64,000 bases of DNA from Azospira inquinata (GTDB lineage Bacteria; Pseudomonadota; Gammaproteobacteria; Burkholderiales; Rhodocyclaceae): the NCBI RefSeq assembly GCF_018905915.1, contig NZ_CP064782.1:186001-250000 (forward strand), given 5' to 3'. A model generated the notes under the pieces. The model did not search any database and was not told the origin of the DNA. It saw only the letters and a program-made list of their open reading frames with translations. This document shows positions 53,478-62,719 of this stretch, piece by piece; within the stretch, counting starts at the first letter, position 1, and each line of letters opens with the position of its first letter. A program made the position numbers and the translations under genes.

Positions 53478-54552
53478 AATCTTCGTCTTCCTCCGGAGCC
53501 CACTGGGCAGCCACTTCCGCCCGCAGGCCCGCCAGCAGCTCGGCCATATCTTCCGGCAGGGGCACTTTCCACACCATGGGCGCCCGGGTGTCCGGATGGA
53601 TCAAGCCCAGGCGTCGGGCGTGGAGGGCCTGGCGGGGAAAGGCCGGCGCCCCCCCGTTGCGGCCTCGGGCATAGACCGGGTCCCCCACCAGGGGATGGCC
53701 CAGGGACGCCAGATGGACCCGGATCTGGTGGGTGCGCCCGGTTTCCAGGGAGCATTCCACCAGGGTGCAACGGGGAAACCGCTCCACGATGCGGAAATGG
53801 GTACGGGCCGGGCGACCGTTAGCCACCACGGCCATACGGGTACGCTGGGTGGGATGGCGGCCGATGGGGGCATCCACCACCCCGCCCCGGTCCAGCACTC
53901 CCTGGGCTAGGGCCAGGTATTCCCGCTTCACTGTGCGGGCCTGGAGCTGGCGCACCAGATCGGTCTGGGCGGCCAGGGTCTTGGCCACCACCAGAAGGCC
54001 GCTGGTGTCCTTATCCAGACGGTGCACAATACCCGCCCGGGGCACATTGGCCAGTCGGGGATCGTGATAGAGCAAGGCATTGAGCAGGGTGCCGCTCCAG
54101 TTGCCGCTGCCCGGATGGACCACCAGCCCGGCGGGCTTGTTGATGACCATCAGGGTCTGGTCCTCATAGACCACATCCAAAGGAATGGGCTCGGGCTGGA
54201 GGGCGGTCTGGCGTTCGTCCGGCCCCTCTTCCACCACCAGGGCTTCCCCGCCCCGCAGTTTATAGCGGGGCTCCCGCACCTCCTGGCCGTCCAGGCGCAC
54301 CTGTCCGGCCTTGATCCAGCTTTGCAGCCGGTTGCGGGAATATTCGGGCACCAGCCGGGCCAGCACCTGGTCCAGACGCTGGCCCCCCTCCCCCAAGGGA
54401 ACCTCCAGGAGCCGGGGAGGCTTTGGGTTATAATCGGCCCCATTTGTCGCCAGGGACGGCGCCCCTTGCCCGTCTTCATCATCCCAGTCATCGCCGCTGT
54501 CGGCGTCTTGGGCCTGAAAATTTTCGGTTTTCGTATTCGGACTCTTCATCAT
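53461..54552 (-). CDS. rluD: 23S rRNA pseudouridine synthase RluD
   Basis: A 363-residue RluA-family synthase that forms pseudouridines in helix 69 of 23S rRNA. An S4 domain (about 50-105, GQRLDQVLARLVPEYSRNRLQSWIKAGQVRLDGQ) precedes the catalytic domain with HRLDKDTSGLLV, whose Asp is the nucleophile, and RTHQIRVHLA. About 45 N-terminal acidic residues are not conserved. The start at 54552 overlaps the bamD start codon on the other strand, so the true start may differ. The C-terminus is acidic (EEDEDYDDDL). Confidence 0.92.
   Translation of the reverse strand: MMKSPNTKTENFQAQDADSGDDWDDEDGQGAPSLATNGADYNPKPPRLLEVPLGEGGQRLDQVLARLVPEYSRNRLQSWIKAGQVRLDGQEVREPRYKLRGGEALVVEEGPDERQTALQPEPIPLDVVYEDQTLMVINKPAGLVVHPGSGNWSGTLLNALLYHDPRLANVPRAGIVHRLDKDTSGLLVVAKTLAAQTDLVRQLQARTVKREYLALAQGVLDRGGVVDAPIGRHPTQRTRMAVVANGRPARTHFRIVERFPRCTLVECSLETGRTHQIRVHLASLGHPLVGDPVYARGRNGGAPAFPRQALHARRLGLIHPDTRAPMVWKVPLPEDMAELLAGLRAEVAAQWAPEEDEDYDDDL
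54429..54434 (+). promoter_or_regulatory. Possible bamD -10 element inside rluD
   Basis: A perfect TATAAT lies on the plus strand 117 bases before the bamD start, within the 5' part of rluD. No good -35 match is visible. It is rare sequence in this GC-rich context. Confidence 0.35.
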
Positions 54553-55363
54553 GCGTAGTTTACCGGCAAAAGCCCCATTGTTCGCCGCCATTCTCGCCGC
54601 CCTGACCCTCGCCGGTTGCGGCCTCTTCCCCGAGCAGAAGGACGAAACCGTCAATTGGTCGGCCAACAAGCTCTATGCGGAAGCCAAAGACGCCATGTCC
54701 GAAGGCACCTGGGATAAGGCGGTGAAATACTATGAAAAACTGGAATCCCGCTACCCCTATGGCCGCTACGCCCAGCAGGCCCAGATCGAAGTGGCCTACG
54801 CCTACTTCAAGCAGGGGGAAAGCGCCTCCGCCATCGCCGCCTGCGACCGCTTTATCAAGCTCCACCCCAACCATCCCAATGTGGATTACGTCTATTACCT
54901 GAAGGGCCTGGCCACCTTTAACGAAGACCTGGGCATTCTGGGGGGCCTGGCGGACCAGGATCAGTCGGAGCGGGACCCCAAGGGCATGTCGGAATCCTTT
55001 GACGCCTTCAAGACCCTGGCGACCCGCTATCCGGATAGCAAATACACCCCGGATGCCGTGCTGCGCCTGAAATATCTGGTGAATGCCATGGCCTCCCATG
55101 AAGTCCATGTGGCCGAGTTTTACATGAAGCGGGGTGCCTATCTGGCCGCCGCCAATCGGGCCCAGGAAGCCATCAAGAATTACCCGGAAGCTCCGGCCAT
55201 CGAAGAAGCCCTGTTTATCATGGTCCTGGCCTACGACAAGCTGGGCATGACCGATCTGCGGGACGATGCGGACCGGGTCATGCACAAGAGCTTCCCCAAT
55301 AGCGAATATTACAAACGGGGTCTCAGCAAGCCCAAGGGCCCCTGGTGGAAACTCTGGAATTAA
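54551..55363 (+). CDS. bamD: Outer membrane assembly lipoprotein BamD
   Basis: A 270-residue lipoprotein of the BAM complex that folds outer-membrane proteins. The lipobox LAGC gives a lipidated Cys23. Tetratricopeptide-like helical repeats fill the rest: AEAKDAMSEGTWDKAVKYYEKLESRYPYGRYAQQAQIEVAYAYFKQGE, then FIKLHPNHPNVDYVYYLKGL and FKTLATRYPDSKYTPDAVLR. It contacts BamA and BamC/E in the periplasm. Start ATG 54551 overlaps the rluD start on the opposite strand. A terminator follows 19 bases after the stop. Confidence 0.96.
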   Translation: MRSLPAKAPLFAAILAALTLAGCGLFPEQKDETVNWSANKLYAEAKDAMSEGTWDKAVKYYEKLESRYPYGRYAQQAQIEVAYAYFKQGESASAIAACDRFIKLHPNHPNVDYVYYLKGLATFNEDLGILGGLADQDQSERDPKGMSESFDAFKTLATRYPDSKYTPDAVLRLKYLVNAMASHEVHVAEFYMKRGAYLAAANRAQEAIKNYPEAPAIEEALFIMVLAYDKLGMTDLRDDADRVMHKSFPNSEYYKRGLSKPKGPWWKLWN

Positions 55364-55381
55364 GGGGCCACCCTGCCCGCC

Positions 55382-55412
55382 AAGCCCCCGCTGGTCGGGG
55401 GCTTTTCTTTTG
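55382..55412 (+). terminator. Terminator after bamD
   Basis: AAGCCCCCG (55382-55390) and CGGGGGCTT (55396-55404) form a 9-bp stem with a 5-base loop, followed by a T-rich tract. Confidence 0.9.
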
Positions 55413-55522
55413 GGGAACGGGAACGCTGTGGGCAACCCAGACTCGGAACTAGGCGGGGGTAAAGCCCGGGAAACTGCCGCGCCCCTAGAAAGCACCAAGC
55501 CCTGCCCGCTAACGGCCTCGGC

Positions 55523-57916
55523 TCAGACCGCCTGTTTAATGGCCAGCAGGGCCTGATTGCGTAGGGTGCGCAGGAGGGACAATTCCTTTTCCGGGATCAC
55601 GATTTCCCCCGCGTGGTCCTTTTCCGCGTAGATCAGGGCGATGGGATTGCCCTTGATGGTGAGGGGAAAGAGCACAAAGGTTTCCGCGCTGGAAACCTTG
55701 CGGAACCAGCTGGGCATGCGGGGGGCGATTTTGGGGTCCCCCGTGTCGCTGATGAGAATATCCACCCCCCGGGACAGGGCGGCATGGAAAATGTCCGGGG
55801 AAAAATCCAGGGGAAAGTGGAATTGCCGGGCGGCGGCTGCCGCCTCCGGACCAAAGCCGATGCGCCCCTGCATGATGTTGGTGCGCCCGTCCTTGATGCC
55901 CAGGATGACCCGCTTGAAGCCCATGGCCCGGTACATGGTTTCCAAGATGATGCGCAGGATGTCGTTGAGCTTATAGTCTTCCACCAGGGTATTGCTGATG
56001 TCCTGGATACCGGCGGTGAGAATGGCCTGGGCGGCAGCGGAGTCCAGCGCCTCCCCTTCCCCTCCGGTGGCAGACACGGGAGGCAGCTCCCCATCCGGCC
56101 GCTCGGCCAGGATGGTCCCGGCCAGCTCCCCTTCTTCCGTCTCCCGGGCGGTTTCCCCCGCCGGGGTATTGCCCGCCCACTGGCGCAGCTGGCGGCCAAA
56201 GTTGGTCTGCTGCACGTTAATGCGGATGATGCGGGCGAATTCCTTCACTTCCTCAATGGCCTGCTCCACGGTCTGGACCAGGGTCGGGGCATCCAGGGGG
56301 ACGCTTTCCTGGAAGCGGCCCCGAATCTTGCTCAGAGCCCGGCTCCGCTCCTCCGGCCCCATCTGGGCGATGGCGTCGCAAATCTCATTGGCAAAGGCCG
56401 CTAGCACCTGGAGCCGGTCTTCCGGACTGCGGGGATGGCGCACCGGCCCGGCAGGCAGCTTGCGCATGCTGTTCACGATCAGGGGCGGGAAGCCCCAGCT
56501 TTTCGCCACCCCGATGCCCAGTTCCTCATAGGACAGGCCCAGCACCTGGAGCGCCGCCGCCTCTTCCCCCACCTCCTTCTGGGCCATGCGCTTTTTCACT
56601 TCCTCGCTCTCTTCCGGGAAGTAGAACTGGCAAAGCAGGCGGCCCAGATTGTGGAACATGGCGCAGATGAACACCTGTTCCGCGTCCCGGAAGGCGATCT
56701 TGACTCCCAAATCCCGGGCCAGAATACCCGCCAGATTGGCCCGGAGGAATTCATCCTTGAGCTGATTGGCGTTGGCCTTGTTCTGCAAATGCTCGAAGAG
56801 CAGGACGGTGATGGCGATATTACGCACCGCATCAAAGCCCAGGACGATGACCGCCCGGGATACGGTGCTAATACTGCCCCCCCCGGCCTGACGGAAGTAG
56901 GCCGAATTGACCAGACGCAGGATTTTGTTGGTGAGGGCGAAATCCTTGAGGATGGTGTTGGAAAGCCGGGAAATGCTCTCCGTTTCCGAGGTGGCGATGC
57001 GGTTGATGGCGCTCACTGACTCGGAAAGGGCGGGAAAATCGCTCTTATGGCGCATGCGCCGCAGGAGAAAATCCAGGGTGCCGGGCTTACCCTGGCCCCC
57101 GGTGGCCACCGCTTCTTCCGGTTCCAGATAGGCCTCCAGGGCCTGGCGGAACTGGCTGACGCTGGGGTAGCGGTTCTCTGGCCGCCGGGCCAGGGCCTTG
57201 TAAAGCACGTCCACCAGCCGCTCGTCCAGATTCAGTTCCGGCGGCAGGGTCACATCCTCGTTGGCGATACGGCGCATCAGTTCGGCAATGCTGCGGCCCT
57301 GGATGGCCCGCCGCCCGGTGAGCATTTCAAAAAGCACCAGCCCGGCGGCGAAAATGTCGCAACCCACGGTCACCGCGTGATCCAGGATGTATTCGGGAGC
57401 CATATAGGCCGGCGTCCCCGTGTAGCCCTCATCCCCGTCCCGGGCCCCATCCACCCGGGCGGCAATGCCAAAATCCATGACCCGGGGCTGGCCATCCTCG
57501 TCCAGGAGAATATTGGAGGGTTTCAAGTCCCGGTGGATGATGCCATGGGCGTGGGCATGGGCCAGGGCATCCAGAATGCCGGTCATCAGGGTCACGGCCC
57601 GCACCGGGGTAAGGGCGCCCCCATCCGCCAGATGCTGGGCCAGGCTCTTGCCCGGCACATATTCAAAAACTAGGTAGAGATCCCCTTCCTCTTCCCCCGC
57701 CTCGAAAATGGGCACGATATTGGCGTGGCGCAGCTGGCTGACGGTCTGGGCTTCCCCCAGCAGATAGCGGTTCTGGGCCGGGTCCGGGCGGGAGAAATGG
57801 AGGGTCTTGATGGCCACTTCCCGTTTCAGCCCCGGATCAAAGGCCAGATAGACCACGCTTTGGGCACCCCGCCCCAATTCGCGCCGGATTTCGAATTTTC
57901 CTAGATGCTGGGTCAT
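55523..57916 (-). CDS. Ser/Thr protein kinase - HDOD - GAF fusion protein
   Basis: A 797-residue cytosolic signalling protein. The N-terminal kinase domain (about 8-270) has the glycine loop GRGAQS (15-20), Lys37, HRDLKPSN (128-135, Asp130), DFG (148-150) and an APE-like MAPEYI. An HDOD domain follows (about 295-500), with LSNTILKDFALTNKILRLVNSAYF and FICAMFHNLGRLLC. A linker leads to a GAF-like domain (about 635-797). HDOD domains act in c-di-GMP, stress and development signalling; GAF domains bind small ligands. The kinase signature is complete, so it is likely active. No cognate phosphatase or FHA protein is adjacent. Confidence 0.93.
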   Translation of the reverse strand: MTQHLGKFEIRRELGRGAQSVVYLAFDPGLKREVAIKTLHFSRPDPAQNRYLLGEAQTVSQLRHANIVPIFEAGEEEGDLYLVFEYVPGKSLAQHLADGGALTPVRAVTLMTGILDALAHAHAHGIIHRDLKPSNILLDEDGQPRVMDFGIAARVDGARDGDEGYTGTPAYMAPEYILDHAVTVGCDIFAAGLVLFEMLTGRRAIQGRSIAELMRRIANEDVTLPPELNLDERLVDVLYKALARRPENRYPSVSQFRQALEAYLEPEEAVATGGQGKPGTLDFLLRRMRHKSDFPALSESVSAINRIATSETESISRLSNTILKDFALTNKILRLVNSAYFRQAGGGSISTVSRAVIVLGFDAVRNIAITVLLFEHLQNKANANQLKDEFLRANLAGILARDLGVKIAFRDAEQVFICAMFHNLGRLLCQFYFPEESEEVKKRMAQKEVGEEAAALQVLGLSYEELGIGVAKSWGFPPLIVNSMRKLPAGPVRHPRSPEDRLQVLAAFANEICDAIAQMGPEERSRALSKIRGRFQESVPLDAPTLVQTVEQAIEEVKEFARIIRINVQQTNFGRQLRQWAGNTPAGETARETEEGELAGTILAERPDGELPPVSATGGEGEALDSAAAQAILTAGIQDISNTLVEDYKLNDILRIILETMYRAMGFKRVILGIKDGRTNIMQGRIGFGPEAAAAARQFHFPLDFSPDIFHAALSRGVDILISDTGDPKIAPRMPSWFRKVSSAETFVLFPLTIKGNPIALIYAEKDHAGEIVIPEKELSLLRTLRNQALLAIKQAV

Positions 57917-57976
57917 GGCGGTTTTTACTGTTTTTTTGAAGTTGGGAACCTGATGTCTCCGGTGTCTCCCGGCGCT

Positions 57977-58540
57977 TCATTCTAACCCCGGGGCCCCGGA
58001 CCCGCCGGGCAAAAAGCTGAGTTTCCCAGGCTTTTTCAGAAAAAATCCGGAAAATCCTGGTTCTTCACCCTTTGCCCTCCTCGCCCCCCCCGGGGAGGGT
58101 AGCCAGAGAAGTTGCCCCGCCCCTTTCCGCCAGCCCCAGACCAGGGCGTTTTGCCCGAAAAGACGCCCCAGGGCCCGGGCCGCCCGGCGCCCTGCCCGGG
58201 GGAAAAGCACCAGAAATCCGGGTTCCACGGGCCAATCGCCCTGGTCCGCCCGGTTTTCCGCCGGCCACCAGCGCCAGCCCGCCCCGCCGCCCCGGCGGGC
58301 CAAACAGGCGGCCAAAGCCTCCCGCCGGGCCTGGTTGGCCTGGGGAGAAAGGGGTCGGGAGCCCGGATTGCAGGGGGTAATCACCGCCCAGCCAACCATC
58401 CCCAGCCGCCCCATGCGAGCCGCCAGGGGAGGCGACCGGCGGCCCACCCGCAAATCCAGGGGCCCCTCGGGAAACCATACCCGATAGGTGGTAGCCGCGT
58501 AGGCCGCCGCCAGGTTCGTCCGGGAAGGGGCCTCAGCCAT
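57977..58540 (-). CDS. DUF3293 family protein
   Basis: A 187-residue protein. AAYAATTYRVWFPEGPLDLRVG, WAVITPCNPGSRPLSPQANQARREAL and FGQNALVWG match DUF3293, a small uncharacterised family. The frame opens at 58621, but the first 27 codons have lower GC at third positions and no conservation, so I start at ATG 58540. No Shine-Dalgarno is clear for either. The C-terminal 40 residues after LLWLPSPGG are basic and atypical. Function unknown. Confidence 0.75.
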   Translation of the reverse strand: MAEAPSRTNLAAAYAATTYRVWFPEGPLDLRVGRRSPPLAARMGRLGMVGWAVITPCNPGSRPLSPQANQARREALAACLARRGGGAGWRWWPAENRADQGDWPVEPGFLVLFPRAGRRAARALGRLFGQNALVWGWRKGAGQLLWLPSPGGARRAKGEEPGFSGFFLKKPGKLSFLPGGSGAPGLE

Positions 58541-58797
58541 AGAAGCAGCCACAGGGGGCTGCCGGACCCCGTTTGTCCCGGAAGCAGGCAGCAAGGGGGT
58601 CCCCGACGGGGATAGTGGCATAGGCTTAAGTCAGGCCTAGCTCAGGGATAGACCCGGGGGCAAAGGCGGGGAAATTACCGCCTGGAGAGAATCTCCCCCC
58701 GAAGCAGTTACCCCAGACTGGCCCTCTGAATGCCCTGGAAGCCAAGCCGCCTGGGCATGAACCAGGGCCCGGGCGCCCCCCCTCTCTGGGCGCCACC

Positions 58798-60444
58798 TCA
58801 CTCCCCTTCCTCCTCCGCGCCCTCCAGGCTTTCCAGGCTGCCCAGGACCTGGCCCACGTTTTCCACGGGCAGGGCTTCCACGCTTTTCAGCTTGCGGCTG
58901 ATCTGGCGGGTACGCACTTCCGCCGCGCCGATGCTGTTGGTGGCCTGTTCCAGCTTTTTCTTGGTGTTGGCCAGGGCTTCCCCGAATTTGCCGAATTCAG
59001 TCTTCACCGCCCCCAGCACGGACCACACTTCGGAAGAACGCTTTTCGATGGCCAGGGTGCGGAAGCCCATTTGCAGGCTGTTGAGCATGGCCGTGAGGGT
59101 GGTGGGACCGGCCAGGGAAACCCGGAAATCCCGCTGTAACAGTTCCGCCAGACCGGGGCGCCGCAGGGCCTCGGCGTAAAGCCCTTCAATGGGCAGATAG
59201 AGCATGGCGAAATCCGTGGTGTAGGGCGGTTCCACGTACTTTTCCCGGATGGTCTTGGCTTCCTGCTTGAGCCGGGCCTCCAGGGCCTTGCCCGCCTCTT
59301 CCACCGCCGGCCCGTCAGCCCGTTCCTGGGCGTCCAGCAGCTTCTGGTAATCCTCGATGGGAAATTTGGCGTCGATGGGCAGCCACACCTGGCTGCCGTT
59401 GGGCCCCTCTTCCCCCTTGCCTGGCAAGCGGATGGCGAATTCCACCCGGTCGTTGCTGTGGGGCCGGGTAATCACATTGGTGGCGTACTGGTCCGCCGTC
59501 AGCACCTGCTCCAGCAGGCCGGACAGCTGGACTTCTCCCCAGGTGCCCCGGGTTTTCACGTTGGTCAGCACCTTTTTCAGATCCCCCACCCCGGCGGCCA
59601 GGGTCTGCATTTCCCCCAGGCCCCGATGCACCTGCTCTAGGCGATCGGACACCAGTTTGAAGGATTCCCCCAGCCGCTGTTCCAGGGTGGCGTGGAGCTT
59701 TTCGTCCACGGTCTTGCGCATTTCTTCCAGCTTTCCCGCATTCTCGGCCTGCAAAGCCGCCAGCCGGGCTTCCACGGCCTGGCGCAGGCGCTCGAAACGC
59801 TCGTCCATGGACTGGCTGAGCAGGCCCAGTTGCTTGGCAAAGGCCTCCAGACGCTGGCCCTGGGTTTCCCCCAGCTGGACCACCTGCTGGCTCAGGGTTT
59901 CGCTCAGGCGGTTCAAGGACTGGGTCTGGGTTTCCCGGGCCTGCTGGGCTTCCACCCCCGCCTCCTGGCGGCCCCGGGCTAATTGCTGGGCAAAGTTTTC
60001 CAGCTGCTGGGTCTGCAACTGGCCGAACTGGCTCACCTGCTGCCCCAGGGTTTCACTGAGCCGGGCCAGGGACTGGGACTGGGCCTCCCGGGCCTGATGG
60101 CTTTCCGCCGTGGCCTCCTGGCGCCCCCGGGCCAGCTGCTGGGCGAAGTTGTCCAGCTGCTGGGCCTGGAGCTGGCCCAGCTGGCCCACCTGACCGCCCA
60201 GGGACTGGGCCAGCCGGTTTAACGCGGCGGCCTGTTCCTCTCGGTTTTGCCGGGAATCCGCCCCCGCCTCCTGGCGGCTACGGGCCAATTCCTCCCGCCA
60301 GGCTTTTTCCTGACGGGCCAGGGCTTCCGTCAGGGCCTGGAACTGGAAGCCCCAGTCCGGCCCCTTGCGGCTCAAGGCCAACAATTGCAGGCCCAGAATT
60401 CCCAGGCTCAAGAGCACCAGGCCCCCTATCAATACTTCGCTCAT
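58798..60444 (-). CDS. rmuC: DNA recombination protein RmuC homologue with repeated coiled coil
   Basis: A 548-residue protein. An N-terminal membrane helix (about 4-24) is followed by a long coiled coil (about 35-290) and the RmuC domain (about 300-520): [67 protein letters not shown] and [16 protein letters not shown]. This is a PD-(D/E)xK nuclease-like domain that limits inversions at short inverted repeats in E. coli. The coiled coil has near-identical 51-residue units starting at 82, 133 and 184. ATG 60444 overlaps the macro-domain gene stop (ATGA). Confidence 0.93.
   Translation of the reverse strand: MSEVLIGGLVLLSLGILGLQLLALSRKGPDWGFQFQALTEALARQEKAWREELARSRQEAGADSRQNREEQAAALNRLAQSLGGQVGQLGQLQAQQLDNFAQQLARGRQEATAESHQAREAQSQSLARLSETLGQQVSQFGQLQTQQLENFAQQLARGRQEAGVEAQQARETQTQSLNRLSETLSQQVVQLGETQGQRLEAFAKQLGLLSQSMDERFERLRQAVEARLAALQAENAGKLEEMRKTVDEKLHATLEQRLGESFKLVSDRLEQVHRGLGEMQTLAAGVGDLKKVLTNVKTRGTWGEVQLSGLLEQVLTADQYATNVITRPHSNDRVEFAIRLPGKGEEGPNGSQVWLPIDAKFPIEDYQKLLDAQERADGPAVEEAGKALEARLKQEAKTIREKYVEPPYTTDFAMLYLPIEGLYAEALRRPGLAELLQRDFRVSLAGPTTLTAMLNSLQMGFRTLAIEKRSSEVWSVLGAVKTEFGKFGEALANTKKKLEQATNSIGAAEVRTRQISRKLKSVEALPVENVGQVLGSLESLEGAEEEGE
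59824..60201 (-). repeat. In-gene tandem duplication (153-bp units) in rmuC
   Basis: Two full 153-bp units (60201-60049 and 60048-59896) and a partial third encode residues 82-132, 133-183 and 184 to about 207. Units 1 and 2 share the [12 protein letters not shown] and ARLSET/NRLSET blocks. The duplication keeps frame and heptad register. Confidence 0.85.
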
Positions 60445-61004
60445 TCCCCATCCTTCCCAAAATCGGCCGTCGCCAAGGCATGGCGCCAGCAGGCCTCCAT
60501 GTCCGGCCCAAAGGCCACCAAAACAATTTTTTCCAAAACCGGATAGGCCGCCAGGGCCCGTTTCACTTCCCGTACCCCCAGGGCACAGCCGGCCTCCGGG
60601 GGATAACCGTAAATACCGCAGCTGATGGCGGGAAACGCCAGGGAGCGAAAGCCCCGGGCCGCCGCCAGCTGGCAGGCTTGGCGGTAACAGGCCGCCAACT
60701 GTTCCGCCTCGCCCCGGGCGCCCCCCTGCCATACCGGCCCCACCCCATGGATCACCCAGGGGGCGGGGAGCCGGAAGCCCGGGGTCAGGCGCACTTCCCC
60801 CGTGGGACAGGGGGCCACCCGACGGCAGGCCTCCGCCAGCTCGGGCCCGGCAGCCCGGTGAATGGCGCCACACACCCCGCCCCCGGGAGTCAGCCCCGGA
60901 TTAGCCGCATTGACGATGGCCGCCACAGCCAGGGCCGTAATGTCCCCCTGCCAGACCACCAGACGATCCGGTCCAAGGCTGGCGGGGGCAAGGGATAGGG
61001 ACAT
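60441..61004 (-). CDS. Macro-domain ADP-ribose hydrolase (YmdB-like)
   Basis: A 187-residue single macro domain. [34 protein letters not shown] holds the ADP-ribose pocket and catalytic Asn/Asp, while VIHGVGPVW and [12 protein letters not shown] form the second loop. Such enzymes remove O-acetyl-ADP-ribose or mono-ADP-ribose; YmdB also modulates RNase III. It overlaps rmuC by four bases, an unusual pairing that places ADP-ribose turnover with a DNA-maintenance protein. Confidence 0.93.
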   Translation of the reverse strand: MSLSLAPASLGPDRLVVWQGDITALAVAAIVNAANPGLTPGGGVCGAIHRAAGPELAEACRRVAPCPTGEVRLTPGFRLPAPWVIHGVGPVWQGGARGEAEQLAACYRQACQLAAARGFRSLAFPAISCGIYGYPPEAGCALGVREVKRALAAYPVLEKIVLVAFGPDMEACWRHALATADFGKDGE

Positions 61005-61214
61005 GGCCGGGCTCCGGCAACGGGGAAGGAGGGGATTTTACCCGCATCCCGGGCCCCGCTCCCCCTCTTGCCCCGGGCCCCTCGCCCATTGGCAGAGGCC
61101 GGGGGATGGGCTATCTTGGCGCTGACGCAAGCAACCGGGGCGGCAGGGCCCCGGAATCCACACACCGGGCAAAGGGGCGGCACCATGATCGCCCCCCCCG
61201 GACGGGAGCCATCC

Positions 61215-61652
61215 ATGGGACTGCTACGCCAATTTGGCCGGAACTGCCGGGATTTCCTCAGGGACATTGGCCGGGATTTCCGGGCCATGGGGGAAGAACT
61301 GAAGCGGCCGGAAACCTGGGTCATGCTGGGCATGATGGCCCTCTTCGCCCTGGTTATTTTCGTCGCCTTTTACTTTGCCCTGCGCTTCGATTCCACCCGT
61401 CGCCTGTGGAATCTGAGTAGCACTTTCTGCCAGGATTTGGGCAACAGCCAAACCGCCGCCCTGTTTTTTGCCGTGGCCGCCTTCGGCCTGGCCATGGTCA
61501 CCGCCCTGGGGGAATTCACCCGCTACATGGACAACAAGCGCCAGGGCCTGCGCCACCAGGGCAAGACCGCCCGCACCGCCTTGCTCCTGGCGGCGGTGAC
61601 CCTGATTATCGGCGCCGGGGTTTCCCTGTTTCTTGAACGCATGTGCCAGTAG
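61215..61652 (+). CDS. Three-helix inner-membrane protein
   Basis: A 145-residue protein with hydrophobic segments at about 35-56, 78-100 and 120-138. The N-terminus is amphipathic and charged (LLRQFGRNCRDFLRDIGRDF). ATG 61215 follows GGGAG with good spacing, and ATG 61185 is an in-frame alternative. No family is recognised. It is 95 bases before the REC-GGDEF gene on the same strand, so a link to that signalling pair is possible but not shown. Confidence 0.7.
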   Translation: MGLLRQFGRNCRDFLRDIGRDFRAMGEELKRPETWVMLGMMALFALVIFVAFYFALRFDSTRRLWNLSSTFCQDLGNSQTAALFFAVAAFGLAMVTALGEFTRYMDNKRQGLRHQGKTARTALLLAAVTLIIGAGVSLFLERMCQ

Positions 61653-61747
61653 CCGGAAAACGGCTCACCATGCGCCATCCCCAATCACCACGACATCGGG
61701 TTAGAATCCCCTATTGATTCGATTCGCTCCCGTCCCAGAAAAAAACA

Positions 61748-62713
61748 ATGAAAACCCTGGTAGTCGAAGACACCAAGACCGCCCTGGCGGTGGTCTGTCA
61801 CCATCTGGAAAAGCTGGGCATTACGCCCATTCCCGCCCACTGCGGTGAGGAAGCCATTGCCCTGTTCCAGTCGGAAGCCCCGGATTTGGTGCTTCTGGAC
61901 GTGGTCTTGCCCGACATTGACGGTTTTCAGGTAGCCCGCAGCATTCGGGAAATGGAACGGCCCGGGGACTGGACCCCCATCATTTTCCTCACCGCCATGT
62001 CCGGGGACATGGACCTGGAAAAGGGTATCGCCGCCGGGGGCGACGATTACCTGCAAAAGCCTGTCAGCGACGTGGTGCTGCGGGCCAAAATCCGGGCCAT
62101 GCAGCGCATCGTCCAAATGCGCCAGTCCCTGGTGGTCCTCACCCGCAAGCTGGATACGGCCAATCAGGAATTGAAGCGCCTCTCCGCTGTGGACGGCCTC
62201 ACCGGCATCGCCAACCGGCGCCAGTTCGACGAGGCCCTGGCCCGGGAATGGCGCCGCTCCATCCGCCAGGGCACGGAGCTGGCGGTGATCATGTGCGACG
62301 TGGATTTTTTCAAGGCCTACAACGATTCCTACGGCCACCTGGCCGGGGACGAATGTCTCAAGCGGGTGGCCTCCTCCATGGCCAAGGCCATGGAGCGGGG
62401 CGGGGACCTGCTGGCCCGCTACGGGGGCGAAGAATTCAGCATCATCCTGCCCGACACCAAGCTGGGGGGCGCCGCCTTCGTGGCGGAACGGATGCGCTAC
62501 AGCGTTTCCCAGATGAAGCTGCCCCACCCCACCTCCCAGCACGGGGTGGTGACCATTAGCTGCGGCGTTTCCTCCACCGTAGCCACCGCCGGTTTCCGCC
62601 CGGAAACCCTGCTCCAGGCCTCTGATCAGGCCCTTTACCAGGCCAAGCAAAACGGCCGCAACCAGGTCACCCGTCTCTCCATGGCTGAAGCCCTGGCCCT
62701 GCAAAACGCCTGA
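61748..62713 (+). CDS. Response regulator diguanylate cyclase (REC-GGDEF)
   Basis: A 321-residue cytosolic protein. The receiver domain (1-120) opens VVEDTKTALAVV and has phospho-acceptor Asp51 in LLDVVLPD and Lys in YLQKPVSD. A helical linker leads to a GGDEF domain (about 150-315) with DGLTGIANRRQFDEAL and active-site RYGGEEF. Phosphorylation should dimerise it and activate c-di-GMP synthesis. It is followed after six bases by a single-domain receiver, and the two probably share an upstream kinase that is not in this window. Confidence 0.95.
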   Translation: MKTLVVEDTKTALAVVCHHLEKLGITPIPAHCGEEAIALFQSEAPDLVLLDVVLPDIDGFQVARSIREMERPGDWTPIIFLTAMSGDMDLEKGIAAGGDDYLQKPVSDVVLRAKIRAMQRIVQMRQSLVVLTRKLDTANQELKRLSAVDGLTGIANRRQFDEALAREWRRSIRQGTELAVIMCDVDFFKAYNDSYGHLAGDECLKRVASSMAKAMERGGDLLARYGGEEFSIILPDTKLGGAAFVAERMRYSVSQMKLPHPTSQHGVVTISCGVSSTVATAGFRPETLLQASDQALYQAKQNGRNQVTRLSMAEALALQNA

Positions 62714-62719
62714 TTTCCC

